Below, piece by piece: positions 9,169-17,116 of a stretch of 64,000 nucleotides of DNA. A program made the position numbers and the translations under genes. The stretch comes from Oxalobacteraceae bacterium UBA6018. Its GTDB lineage: Bacteria; Pseudomonadota; Gammaproteobacteria; Burkholderiales; Burkholderiaceae_D. The notes beneath the pieces were generated by a model, which was given only the letters and a program-made list of their open reading frames with translations, was not told the DNA's origin and searched no databases. The stretch covers positions 46,974 through 110,973 of the forward strand of contig DIZW01000109.1 in assembly GCA_002428015.1 (NCBI GenBank), given 5' to 3'. Position 1 is the stretch's first letter, and the number at the start of each line of letters is the position of its first letter.

Positions 9169-11727
9169 ATGCAAAACGCCACCAGCATGGCCGCGTTCAA
9201 GGCGCACGCCGGCGCCGATATCTACCTGCCCTTCATGCGCGACGTCGCCCGTTGCGAGCAGTCGCTGGGCGAACTGAACGTCATGTGGCGCATGATCGAG
9301 GCGTCGGCGCGTATGAACTGCGCCGAGGAGGCCGCGCCCATCCTGCCCACCATCGCCGCCACCCGCGACGGCTTCAAGGCGCTCGAACGCGAACTGGTCG
9401 ACAGCCTGGTGAACGAGAAGCTGCGCACCGTGCAGGCGGAGATCGCCACCAAGGCCAAGTACGTGATCGATATCGTGGTGCGCAACCTGTACGAGCGCAC
9501 CGCCGACGTGGGCTTCCTGGCGATCGACGAGGAGCTGTGCCGCTTCGTGGCCGGCAGCGGCGCGCCGGCCAGCCAGGTGCGCGCGCGCCTGCAGGCCTAC
9601 CGCGGCAAGTACAGCGTGTACGACGAGATCCTGCTGCTCGACACGGCCGGCAACGTGCTGCTGCAGGCCGACGGCGGCACTCCGGTCGAAGGCAGCGCCG
9701 ACCCGCTGATCGCGCAGACCCTGGCCGCCGCCAGCCACGTGGAGACCTTCCGCGCCAGCGATCTGCGCCCGGGCAAGGCGCGCGCGCTGATCTACTCGCG
9801 CCGCATGCTCGACCCGGACAGCGGCGCGGCCGTGGGCGTGCTGTGCCTGTGCTTCGCCTTCGAGGAGGAGATGGCGGGCATTTTCGCGGCCCACCGCGAC
9901 CCCCAGGCGCGCTCGAACATGCTGCTGGTGGACGGCGCCGGCACGGTGCTCGCCAGCGCCGACCACGACTGGATCGCGCCGGGCGGCACCGTGCCGCTGG
10001 GCGCGCGCCAGGGCGACGCGCTGACCATGTACCGCGGGCGCCAGTACCTGGTGCGCACCTTCGGCGCCGCCGGCTACCAGGGCTATCCCGGTCCGCCCGG
10101 CTGGCACGGCCAGGTGATGATTCCGCTCGACGTGGCCTTCTGCGGCAGCGGCGGGCACGCGCTGGCGGCGCTGGCGCCGCGCGTGGCCAGCGGCCTGCTG
10201 GCGCACGCGCACGCGTTCTGCCCGCCGCTGCACGAGATCCTCGACGCCGCCGAGACCATCCGCCGGGTGGTGTGGAACGGCCAGGTGATGACGGCCGGGC
10301 AGGGCCGCGACCTGGGGCGCCTGAAGGCGATCCTCGAGCAGATCGGCGACACCGGCAAGCGCAGCGACGAGCTGTTCGCCGGCTCCATCGGCGAGCTGTA
10401 CGACACCGCCCTGGCCGCGCGCCTGGCCAACGCCGAATACGTGGCGCGCCTGCTGGTCGATCTGCTCGAGCGCAACCTGTACGAGCGCGCCAACGACTGC
10501 CGCTGGTGGGCCTTGACGCCGCTGCTGCGCCACACCCTGGCCAACAGCGAGCGCGATTGGGAGAGCCTGGCCCAGCTGGGCCCCATGCTTGACTTCATCA
10601 ACCGGCTCTACACGGTGTACACGCGCCTGTTCGTGTACGACGAGCGCGGCGTGATCCTGGCCAGCAGCCGCGACGACAGCCACGCGCCGCTGGCCGGGCA
10701 GTCGATCGACCCGGCCATGCTGGCCCAGGTGCACGCGCTGGCCGACGAGCAGGCCTACGCGGTCAGCCCGTTCGAGGCGAGCGCGCTGTACGATGGCCGC
10801 CCGACCTATGTGTACCACGCGGCCGTGCGCGACCCGTACGACGCGCGCCAGATCGTCGGCGGCATCGGCATCGTGTTCGACGCCGAGGTGGAGCTGGCCG
10901 CGATGCTGGCCGGCGGCCTGGACGAGCAGCCGTCGATGCATGCGCTGCTGGTCGAGCGGGGCGGCGCCGTCATCGCCAGCACCGACCCGGCGCGTCCGGT
11001 CGGCTCGACCCTGGCGCTGGACGACGGCGCGCTGGCGCTGGAGAACGGCGGCGGCGCCGCGCGCATCGTCGAGCACGACGGCCAGTACGCGATCATGGGC
11101 TTGACCGCAGGCGCCGGCTACCGCGAATTCAAGCGCAGCGACGGCTACCGCGCCGACGTGATCGCGGTGGTGTTCGACGCGCTCGGCGCGGTCGACCCGC
11201 ACGCGCGCGCCACCCGCGGGGAGGCGCTGCGGGCCACCCAGGCCGGCGGTGGCGCCGAATTCGCCACCTTCTATGTCGATGGCGAGTTGTTCGCCATGGC
11301 CGCGGCCGACATCGTGCAGGCCTTGCCCGGCGCGACGCTGCAGCCGCTGTCGATGGGGGCGCGGGCCGAGCGCGCCGGCGTGGTGGCGCTGCCGGACGCC
11401 GAGGGCGGCTTCGTGTGGGTGTTCGACCTGCGCTACCTGGTGTGCAAGGTGCCGACCCGGATCGGCGGCGACAGCCAGATCGTGATCGTGCGGCGCGGCG
11501 CCAACACGGTGGGCCTGCTGGTCGGCGCGCTCGACGCGGTGCCCCAGTTCGAGCTCGATCAGATCGTCGCCACGCCCTTTGGCGGCGGCGACCTCAAGCT
11601 GGTGCCCCAGGTGATCATGGCCAACGGCGGCGCGCTGCTGATCCAGGTGGTCGACAGCGCCTATCTGTTCGCGCGCCTGTTCGACGCGGGCGCGCCGCGC
11701 TCGGCGCTGGAGGAGGCGCTCGCGTAG
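9169..11727 (+). CDS. Soluble double-sensor (Cache-like) protein with C-terminal CheW domain
   Basis: 852-residue protein without signal peptide or membrane helix. It contains an internal duplication: RNLYERTADVGFLA at residue 105 and RNLYERANDCRWWA at residue 435, each followed by a Cache/PAS-like sensor segment (for example YDEILLLDTAGNVLLQADGG, and FVYDERGVILASSRDD near 490). Residues about 698-848 form a CheW-like domain (FATFYVDGELFAM through LIQVVDSAYLFARLF). It is translationally linked to the GGDEF/EAL gene and lies 170 bp upstream of the nasT-like gene. I infer a ligand-sensing role, possibly for nitrate or nitrite. A coupling protein for a chemosensory array is the alternative. Confidence 0.75.
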   Translation: MQNATSMAAFKAHAGADIYLPFMRDVARCEQSLGELNVMWRMIEASARMNCAEEAAPILPTIAATRDGFKALERELVDSLVNEKLRTVQAEIATKAKYVIDIVVRNLYERTADVGFLAIDEELCRFVAGSGAPASQVRARLQAYRGKYSVYDEILLLDTAGNVLLQADGGTPVEGSADPLIAQTLAAASHVETFRASDLRPGKARALIYSRRMLDPDSGAAVGVLCLCFAFEEEMAGIFAAHRDPQARSNMLLVDGAGTVLASADHDWIAPGGTVPLGARQGDALTMYRGRQYLVRTFGAAGYQGYPGPPGWHGQVMIPLDVAFCGSGGHALAALAPRVASGLLAHAHAFCPPLHEILDAAETIRRVVWNGQVMTAGQGRDLGRLKAILEQIGDTGKRSDELFAGSIGELYDTALAARLANAEYVARLLVDLLERNLYERANDCRWWALTPLLRHTLANSERDWESLAQLGPMLDFINRLYTVYTRLFVYDERGVILASSRDDSHAPLAGQSIDPAMLAQVHALADEQAYAVSPFEASALYDGRPTYVYHAAVRDPYDARQIVGGIGIVFDAEVELAAMLAGGLDEQPSMHALLVERGGAVIASTDPARPVGSTLALDDGALALENGGGAARIVEHDGQYAIMGLTAGAGYREFKRSDGYRADVIAVVFDALGAVDPHARATRGEALRATQAGGGAEFATFYVDGELFAMAAADIVQALPGATLQPLSMGARAERAGVVALPDAEGGFVWVFDLRYLVCKVPTRIGGDSQIVIVRRGANTVGLLVGALDAVPQFELDQIVATPFGGGDLKLVPQVIMANGGALLIQVVDSAYLFARLFDAGAPRSALEEALA

Positions 11728-11897
11728 GGAAAGAGCGCGCGGACGGGGCGCGAACAGGGACGCGCGCCGGGCGCCGGTGAAAACGGCGCCGGAACGGTAA
11801 AATGGGCGCCGCGCACCCGTCCCGGCTTCTTCCAGCCGGTACTGGTGCATTTTTTGCTTACGGTTTCGGCAAGCGTGTTACTTTTTTACTGAACAGT

Positions 11898-12533
11898 ATG
11901 GTCATGTCCCAGCGCCACCTGCGCATCGTCGTCGTCAATCCCGTGATCCTGGAAGGCGGCGAGGACGACGAAGCCGTGGCCGCCCAGGTCCAGCGCGGCC
12001 AGGCCTTGCGCATCGGCCTGCTCGAATCGGGCTACGACATCGTGGCCTCGCTGCCGGCCGATATGTATTTGCCGGAGCGCATAGCCCAGCTGCAGCCGGA
12101 CATGATCATCGTCGACGCCGAGTCCGACGCCCGCGACGTGCTCGAGCATATTGTGATCGCCACCCGCGACGAGCGCCGCCCGATCGTCATGTTCACCGAG
12201 GACGAGGACACCTCGACCATGGACGCGGCGATGGCGGCCGGGGTGTCAGCGTATATCGTGGCCGGGCTCCAAGCCGAGCGCATCAAGCCGGTGCTGAACG
12301 TGGCGATGGCGCGCTTTCGCCAGGACCAGAAGCTGCTGGCCGAGCTCAATGAGACGCGCCACAAGCTGGCCGAACGCAAGCTGATCGACCGCGCCAAGGG
12401 CTTGTTGATGAGCAAACAGTCGCTCAGCGAGGAGCAGGCCTATCAAAAGCTGCGCACGATGGCGATGAACAAGAACCTCAAGCTGGCCGAGATCGCCCAG
12501 CGCATCCTCGACGTCGAAGACCTGCTGGGCTAA
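11898..12533 (+). CDS. nasT: NasT-like ANTAR-domain transcription antiterminator
   Basis: 211-residue regulator. Residues 8-140 form a receiver-like domain (LRIVVVNP, PDMIIVDAESDARD, RRPIVMFTED, GVSAYIVAGLQAERI) that lacks the usual N-terminal Asp pair and has about 14 extra residues (ILEGGEDDEAVAAQV) in its first helix region. Residues about 148-205 are an ANTAR RNA-binding domain (ELNETRHKLAERKLIDRAKGLL ... AYQKLRTMAMNKN). The layout and motifs match NasT of Azotobacter and Pseudomonas, which binds paired hexaloop hairpins to prevent termination ahead of nitrate assimilation genes. Exactly such hairpins occur 250 bp downstream. The start is uncertain: ATG 11898 or 11904, neither with a strong ribosome site. 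Confidence 0.88.
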   Translation: MVMSQRHLRIVVVNPVILEGGEDDEAVAAQVQRGQALRIGLLESGYDIVASLPADMYLPERIAQLQPDMIIVDAESDARDVLEHIVIATRDERRPIVMFTEDEDTSTMDAAMAAGVSAYIVAGLQAERIKPVLNVAMARFRQDQKLLAELNETRHKLAERKLIDRAKGLLMSKQSLSEEQAYQKLRTMAMNKNLKLAEIAQRILDVEDLLG

Positions 12534-12573
12534 GACCCCCCCTCCCTGGCCGGCCCCACAAGCTTGTGAATGT

Positions 12574-12591
12574 TGCATCGCGGCGTAGCGC
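12574..12591 (+). promoter_or_regulatory. Candidate enhancer site, copy 1 (possible NtrC UAS)
   Basis: TGCATCGCGGCGTAGCGC. It matches 15 of 18 positions with the element at 12652-12669, 78 bp downstream. The TGCAYC half resembles an NtrC half-site, but the second half departs from the GGTGCA consensus. Its position, about 190 bp upstream of the sigma-54 promoter, suits an enhancer. Confidence 0.3.
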
Positions 12592-12651
12592 GGGCGCCGC
12601 CGGCCGGTCCAGCGTGGTGCGGGCGGCCCCACGCATCATTTTGGGGATTGA

Positions 12652-12669
12652 TGCACCGCAATGTAGCGC
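12652..12669 (+). promoter_or_regulatory. Candidate enhancer site, copy 2 (possible NtrC UAS)
   Basis: TGCACCGCAATGTAGCGC. This is the second copy of the 18-bp element, about 100 bp upstream of the sigma-54 -24 box. It carries the exact NtrC half-site TGCACC, but the distal half is degenerate. The duplicated spacing argues for an enhancer of the nas promoter; the binding protein is inferred only. Confidence 0.35.
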
Positions 12670-12750
12670 CACCGGCCCCCGCCGCACCCCCACTTGCCCC
12701 GCCCTTAGTCCGCCACCTCCCTCCACCCCACGTTTCCCCCTCCCATTGAG

Positions 12751-12767
12751 CTGGCACGGTGCTTGCA
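12751..12767 (+). promoter_or_regulatory. Sigma-54 (RpoN) promoter of the nas operon
   Basis: CTGGCACGGTGCTTGCA fits the sigma-54 consensus YTGGCACGrNNNTTGCW at every defined position. The GG of the -24 element is at 12753-12754 and the GC of the -12 element at 12765-12766, with correct spacing. Transcription would start near 12778, just before the first antitermination hairpin. It implies control by an NtrC-type activator under nitrogen limitation. Confidence 0.85.
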
Positions 12768-12781
12768 TAACAGTAGACATC

Positions 12782-12832
12782 GGATCAACGGCGATCCCAG
12801 TACACATTGAGCTGATCTAACGGCGGATCAGC
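12782..12832 (+). promoter_or_regulatory. ANTAR-type two-hairpin antitermination element (P1 and P2)
   Basis: P1: GGATC (12782-12786) pairs with GATCC (12793-12797) around the hexaloop AACGGC. P2: GCTGATC (12811-12817) pairs with GATCAGC (12826-12832) and a closing U-G pair leaves the same hexaloop AACGGC (12819-12824). Both loops have A at position 1 and G at position 4, the signature recognised by ANTAR proteins such as NasT, NasR and EutV. The linker is 13 bases. Bound NasT would prevent the terminator immediately downstream. Confidence 0.85.
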
Positions 12833-12840
12833 AGGACAAC

Positions 12841-12898
12841 GGCGTCCGCCCAGCTTGGTTTTTATTAAACCTCGCCGGTCGGACGCCATTTTGTTTTT
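12841..12898 (+). terminator. Leader terminator of the nas operon (antitermination target)
   Basis: GGCGTCCG (12841-12848) pairs with CGGACGCC (12880-12887). An inner stem GGTTT/AAACC (12857-12861 and 12867-12871) sits inside the loop. The T-rich tract ATTTTGTTTTT at 12888-12898 follows. The terminator ends 14 bases before narK and starts 8 bases after hairpin P2, the arrangement expected for conditional termination. AACGGC occurs a third time at 12838-12843, overlapping the 5' foot of this stem. Confidence 0.85.
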
Positions 12899-12912
12899 AT
12901 CGGGATAAGAAA

Positions 12913-14211
12913 ATGGCCAACAAAGCTTCCAACATCGCACTCTTTTCCATCAGCTCGGCGCCGATGCGCGCCTTCCACCTGACCTGGATGGCGTTTTTCG
13001 TGTGCTTCTTCGCCTGGTTCGCCTGCGCACCGCTGATGCCCGTTATTAAAGGCGAATTCGGCCTGACGATCGCGCAGATCGCCAACATCAACATCGCCGC
13101 CGTGGCCATCACGATCCTGGTGCGCCTGGTGATCGGCCCCATGTGCGACCGCTTCGGCCCGCGCAAGGCCTACACCGGCCTGCTGCTGCTGGGCGCCATT
13201 CCCGTGCTGGGCGTGGCCGGCGCCCAGAGCTACGAGAGCTTCCTGTTCTTCCGCCTGGCCATCGGCGCGGTCGGCGCCAGCTTCGTGATCACCCAGTACC
13301 ACACCTCGGTGATGTTCGCCCCGAACGTGGTCGGCACGGCCAACGCGGCCGCCGCCGGCTGGGGCAACGCCGGCGGCGGCGCGGCCCAGGCGCTGATGCC
13401 TTTGCTGATGGGTGCGATGATCATGCTGGGCGTGTCGAGCAGCATGGGCTGGCGCGCCGCCCTGGTGGTGCCGGGCGTGCTGATGCTGATCATGGCGGCC
13501 GTGTACTGGAAGTTCACCCAGGACTGCCCGGAAGGGAACTACGACGACATGCGCGCCGCCGGCGTCGCCATCGAAGCGGGCAAGAAGGGCGGCTGGGACA
13601 GCTTCAAGAAAGCCAGCGGCAACTACCGCGTGTGGATGCTGTTCGTGACCTACGGCGCCTGCTTCGGGATCGAGATCTTCATCCATAACATCGCCGCCGT
13701 GTACTACACCGACCACTTCCACCTGAGCCTGGGCCAGGCCGGCATGGCCGCCGGCAGCTTCGGCCTGCTGGCGCTGTTCGCCCGCGCCCTGGGCGGCTGG
13801 GTGTCGGACAAGATGGCCGCGCGCGGCACCATCAACAGCCGCGTCACGTTGCTGTTCGTGATGATGCTGGGCGAAGGCGCGGGCCTGTGGCTGTTCTCGC
13901 ACGCCGGCAGCGCCGCCCTGGCGGTGGCTGCGATGCTGGTGTTCGGCCTGTTCACCCACATGGCCTGCGGCGCGACCTACGCCCTGGTCCCGTTCATCGA
14001 CAAGCGCGCCCTGGGCGGCGTGGCCGGCATCATCGGCGCCGGCGGCAACGTGGGCGCGGTGCTGGCGGGCTTCCTGATGAAGAGCACCGGCGACATCCAA
14101 CAAACCCTGAGCATCCTCTCAGGCCTGGTCCTGCTGTCCGCCCTGTGCGCGATCGCGGTACGCCTGTCGGTGCTGGACGCCCCCGCGGCAGCAAACAACG
14201 CAATCGCTTAA
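12913..14211 (+). CDS. narK: NarK-family nitrate/nitrite MFS transporter
   Basis: 432-residue, 12-helix major facilitator protein of the nitrate/nitrite porter family. It carries both glycine-rich nitrate signatures: GWGNAGGGAAQ (G149-G156) and GAGGNVGAVLAG (about 375-386). The N-terminal FHLTWMAFFVCFFAWFACAPL and the RLVIGPMCDRFGPR loop are also typical. First gene of the operon, directly behind the sigma-54/antitermination leader, so it would import nitrate (and possibly handle nitrite) for assimilation. nirB follows 11 bases after the stop. Confidence 0.93.
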   Translation: MANKASNIALFSISSAPMRAFHLTWMAFFVCFFAWFACAPLMPVIKGEFGLTIAQIANINIAAVAITILVRLVIGPMCDRFGPRKAYTGLLLLGAIPVLGVAGAQSYESFLFFRLAIGAVGASFVITQYHTSVMFAPNVVGTANAAAAGWGNAGGGAAQALMPLLMGAMIMLGVSSSMGWRAALVVPGVLMLIMAAVYWKFTQDCPEGNYDDMRAAGVAIEAGKKGGWDSFKKASGNYRVWMLFVTYGACFGIEIFIHNIAAVYYTDHFHLSLGQAGMAAGSFGLLALFARALGGWVSDKMAARGTINSRVTLLFVMMLGEGAGLWLFSHAGSAALAVAAMLVFGLFTHMACGATYALVPFIDKRALGGVAGIIGAGGNVGAVLAGFLMKSTGDIQQTLSILSGLVLLSALCAIAVRLSVLDAPAAANNAIA

Positions 14212-14222
14212 GGAGAACGAGC

Positions 14223-16754
14223 ATGAAGATCGTCGTCATCGGCCACGGTATGGTTGGCCACAAATTCCTCGAGTCTCTCGCCGCCAACAACGCGCCCGGC
14301 CTGGATGTCACGGTGCTGTGCGAGGAGCCGCGCGCCGCCTACGACCGCGTGCACCTGTCGGAATTCTTCTCCGGTAAAAGCGCCGCCGACCTGTCGCTGG
14401 TGCCGGAAGGCTTCTTCGAGCGCGGCAACATGCTGCTCAAGCTGAACGCCCGCGCCAGCGCCGTGGACCGCGCCGCGCGCACCGTCACCGTCAGCACCGG
14501 CGACGTCATCTCCTACGACAAGCTGGTGTTCGCCACCGGCTCCTATCCGTTCGTGCCGCCGCTGCCGGGCAAGGACCGCAAGGACTGCTTCGTCTACCGC
14601 ACCATCGAGGACCTCGAGGCGATGCTCGAATGCGGCGGCCGCGCCAAGTCGGGCGTGGTGATCGGCGGCGGCCTGCTCGGCCTGGAATGCGCCAAGGCCC
14701 TGCGCGACATGAACCTGGACACCCACGTGGTCGAATTCGCGCCGCGCCTGATGGCGGTGCAGGTCGACGACCCCGGCTCGCGCGTGCTGCGCACCAAGAT
14801 CGAGAACCTGGGCGTGTCGGTGCACACCCAGAAGAACACGCTGGAGATCGTGGACGGCATCGCCGGCACCCACCGCATGAAGTTCGCCGACGGCACCCAC
14901 CTGGACACCGACATGATCGTGTTCTCGGCCGGTATCCGCCCGCGCGACGAGCTGGCGCGCGAATGCGGCCTGACCCTGGGCGCGCGCGGCGGCATCGCGA
15001 TCGACAACAGCTGCCTGACCTCCGACCCGGACATCTACGCCATCGGCGAGTGCGCGGTGTGGAACGGCATGGTCTACGGCCTGGTCGCCCCCGGCTACGA
15101 CATGGCGCGCGTGGCGGCCCGCCACCTGCTGGGCGAGGCGGCCGAGTTCTCCGGCGCCGACATGAGCACCAAGCTCAAACTGATGGGCGTGGACGTGGCC
15201 TCGATCGGCGACCCGCACGCCGCCACCGAGGGCAGCCGCTCCTACCAGTTCACCGACGAGCGCAAGCAGGTCTACAAGAAGATCGTGGTGTCCGAATGCG
15301 GCAAGTACCTGGTCGGCGGTGTGCTGATCGGCGACGCGGCCGAATACGGCACCCTGCTGCAGATGATGTTGAACAAAATCGAACTGCCGGAGTCGCCCGA
15401 GTTCCTGATCCTGCCATCGTCGGACGGCGTGGCCCGTCCGGCCCTGGGCGTGGACGCGCTGCCCGACACGGCCCAGATCTGCTCGTGCAACGACGTCTCC
15501 AAGGGCGCCATCTGCGCCGCGGTCGCCAATGGCGCCTGCACCATCGGCGAGATCAAGAGCTGCACCAGCGCCGGCACCAGCTGCGGCGGCTGCGTGGCCC
15601 TGGTCACGCAGGTGATGAAGGCCGAGATGAAGAAGCAGGGCATGGCCGTCAACAACCACCTGTGCGAACACTTCCCGTACACCCGCCAGGAGATCTTCCA
15701 CCTGGTCAAAGTGAACCGCATCCGCAGCTTCGCCGACCTGCTGGCGCAGCACGGCAACGGCCTCGGTTGCGACATCTGCAAGCCGGTCGCCGCCAGCGTG
15801 TTCGCCTCGACCTGGAACGACTTCGTGCTCAAGCCGGAACACGCCAGCCTGCAGGATTCGAACGACTACTTCCTCGGTAACATCCAGAAGGACGGCACCT
15901 ATTCGATCGTGCCGCGCATGCCGGGCGGCGAAGTGACCGCCGACGGCCTGATCGCGGTCGGCTCGGTGGCCAAGAAGTACGGCCTGTACACCAAGATCAC
16001 CGGCGGCCAGCGGGTGGACCTGTTCGGCGCCCGCGTCGACCAGCTGCCCTCCATCTGGGAGGAACTGATCGCCGCCGGCTTCGAGTCCGGCCACGCCTAC
16101 GGCAAGTCGCTGCGCACCGTGAAGTCCTGCGTCGGCTCGACCTGGTGCCGCTACGGGGTGGACGACAGCGTCGGCTTCGCGATCGACCTGGAGAACCGCT
16201 ACAAGGGCCTGCGCACGCCGCACAAGATCAAGTTCGGCGTGTCCGGCTGCACCCGCGAGTGCGCCGAGGCGCAGGGCAAGGACGTGGGCCTGATCGCCAC
16301 CGAAAAGGGCTGGAACCTCTACGTGTGCGGCAACGGCGGCATGAAGCCGCGCCACGCCGAGCTGATCGCGTCCGACCTGGACCGCGAAACCGCGGTGCGC
16401 TACATCGACCGCTTCCTGATGTTCTACACCCGCACCGCCGACCGCCTGCAGCGCACCAGCGTGTGGCGCGAGAACCTCGAAGGCGGGCTGGAATACCTGA
16501 AGGACGTGATCGTCAAGGACAAGCTGAACCTGGCCGCCGAGCTGGAAGCGGACATGCAGCACGTGGTCGACACCTACGAGTGCGAGTGGAAGGCCGCGGT
16601 CAACGATCCGGCCACGCGCCAGCGCTTCCGCCACTTCGTCAACACCGACCAGCCGGACCAGAACGTGGTCTTCATGCCTGAGCGCGGCCAGATCCGTCCG
16701 GCCACGATCGAAGAACGCAAGCGCGTCATCCCCATCGCCGTTAAAACCGCTTAA
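14223..16754 (+). CDS. nirB: Assimilatory nitrite reductase, large subunit
   Basis: 843-residue NAD(P)H-dependent nitrite reductase, reducing nitrite to ammonium. Order of domains: FAD/NAD(P)H oxidoreductase (MKIVVIGHGMVGHKFLE at the start, second Rossmann motif VVIGGGLLGLECAK near 145), a BFD-like [2Fe-2S] domain with Cys420, Cys422, Cys454 and Cys457, then the sulfite/nitrite reductase domain with siroheme/[4Fe-4S] ligands Cys636, Cys642, Cys676 and Cys680 (SCVGSTWC and SGCTRECAE). Length is normal for NirB. AGGAG at 14211-14215 overlaps the narK stop and sets the start at ATG 14223. Cytoplasmic; partners with NirD encoded next. Confidence 0.96.
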   Translation: MKIVVIGHGMVGHKFLESLAANNAPGLDVTVLCEEPRAAYDRVHLSEFFSGKSAADLSLVPEGFFERGNMLLKLNARASAVDRAARTVTVSTGDVISYDKLVFATGSYPFVPPLPGKDRKDCFVYRTIEDLEAMLECGGRAKSGVVIGGGLLGLECAKALRDMNLDTHVVEFAPRLMAVQVDDPGSRVLRTKIENLGVSVHTQKNTLEIVDGIAGTHRMKFADGTHLDTDMIVFSAGIRPRDELARECGLTLGARGGIAIDNSCLTSDPDIYAIGECAVWNGMVYGLVAPGYDMARVAARHLLGEAAEFSGADMSTKLKLMGVDVASIGDPHAATEGSRSYQFTDERKQVYKKIVVSECGKYLVGGVLIGDAAEYGTLLQMMLNKIELPESPEFLILPSSDGVARPALGVDALPDTAQICSCNDVSKGAICAAVANGACTIGEIKSCTSAGTSCGGCVALVTQVMKAEMKKQGMAVNNHLCEHFPYTRQEIFHLVKVNRIRSFADLLAQHGNGLGCDICKPVAASVFASTWNDFVLKPEHASLQDSNDYFLGNIQKDGTYSIVPRMPGGEVTADGLIAVGSVAKKYGLYTKITGGQRVDLFGARVDQLPSIWEELIAAGFESGHAYGKSLRTVKSCVGSTWCRYGVDDSVGFAIDLENRYKGLRTPHKIKFGVSGCTRECAEAQGKDVGLIATEKGWNLYVCGNGGMKPRHAELIASDLDRETAVRYIDRFLMFYTRTADRLQRTSVWRENLEGGLEYLKDVIVKDKLNLAAELEADMQHVVDTYECEWKAAVNDPATRQRFRHFVNTDQPDQNVVFMPERGQIRPATIEERKRVIPIAVKTA

Positions 16755-16768
16755 CTAGGAGAACCCTC

Positions 16769-17116
16769 ATGCACCGCGACATTCAACTGGATAACTGGAC
16801 CGCCATTTGCTCGATCGACGAGATCGTCCCCAACACGGGCGTGGCGGCACTGCTCAACGGCGAGCAGGTCGCCATCTTCCACCTGGCCGATCACGCCGAC
16901 CAGGTGCTCGCGATCGGCAACTACGACCCGAACAGCGGCGCGGCCGTGATCTCGCGCGGCCTGGTGGGCAGCGTCGGCGAGCGCATCGTGGTCGCCTCGC
17001 CGATCTACAAGCACCATTTCGACCTGTCCACGGGCGAGTGCCTGGAAGAGCCGGCGCACTCGGTGCCGGCCTACCGCGCGCGGGTCGAGGCGGGGAAGGT
17101 CTGGGTCTGCGCATGA
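16769..17116 (+). CDS. nirD: Nitrite reductase, small subunit
   Basis: 115-residue Rieske-fold protein of the NirD type. As in other NirD proteins the Cys/His pairs that hold a Rieske cluster are missing; in the ligand regions it reads SPIYKHHFDLSTGECLEEP. It completes the NirBD enzyme. It starts 14 bases after nirB, with AGGAG (16758-16762) upstream of ATG 16769, and its stop overlaps the next start as ATGA at 17113-17116, so translation is coupled. Confidence 0.94.
   Translation: MHRDIQLDNWTAICSIDEIVPNTGVAALLNGEQVAIFHLADHADQVLAIGNYDPNSGAAVISRGLVGSVGERIVVASPIYKHHFDLSTGECLEEPAHSVPAYRARVEAGKVWVCA

Noticed and set aside
14208..16634. 808-codon minus-strand frame opposite nirB
   Set aside because: Shadow frame produced by high GC at third codon positions; NirB carries all motifs.
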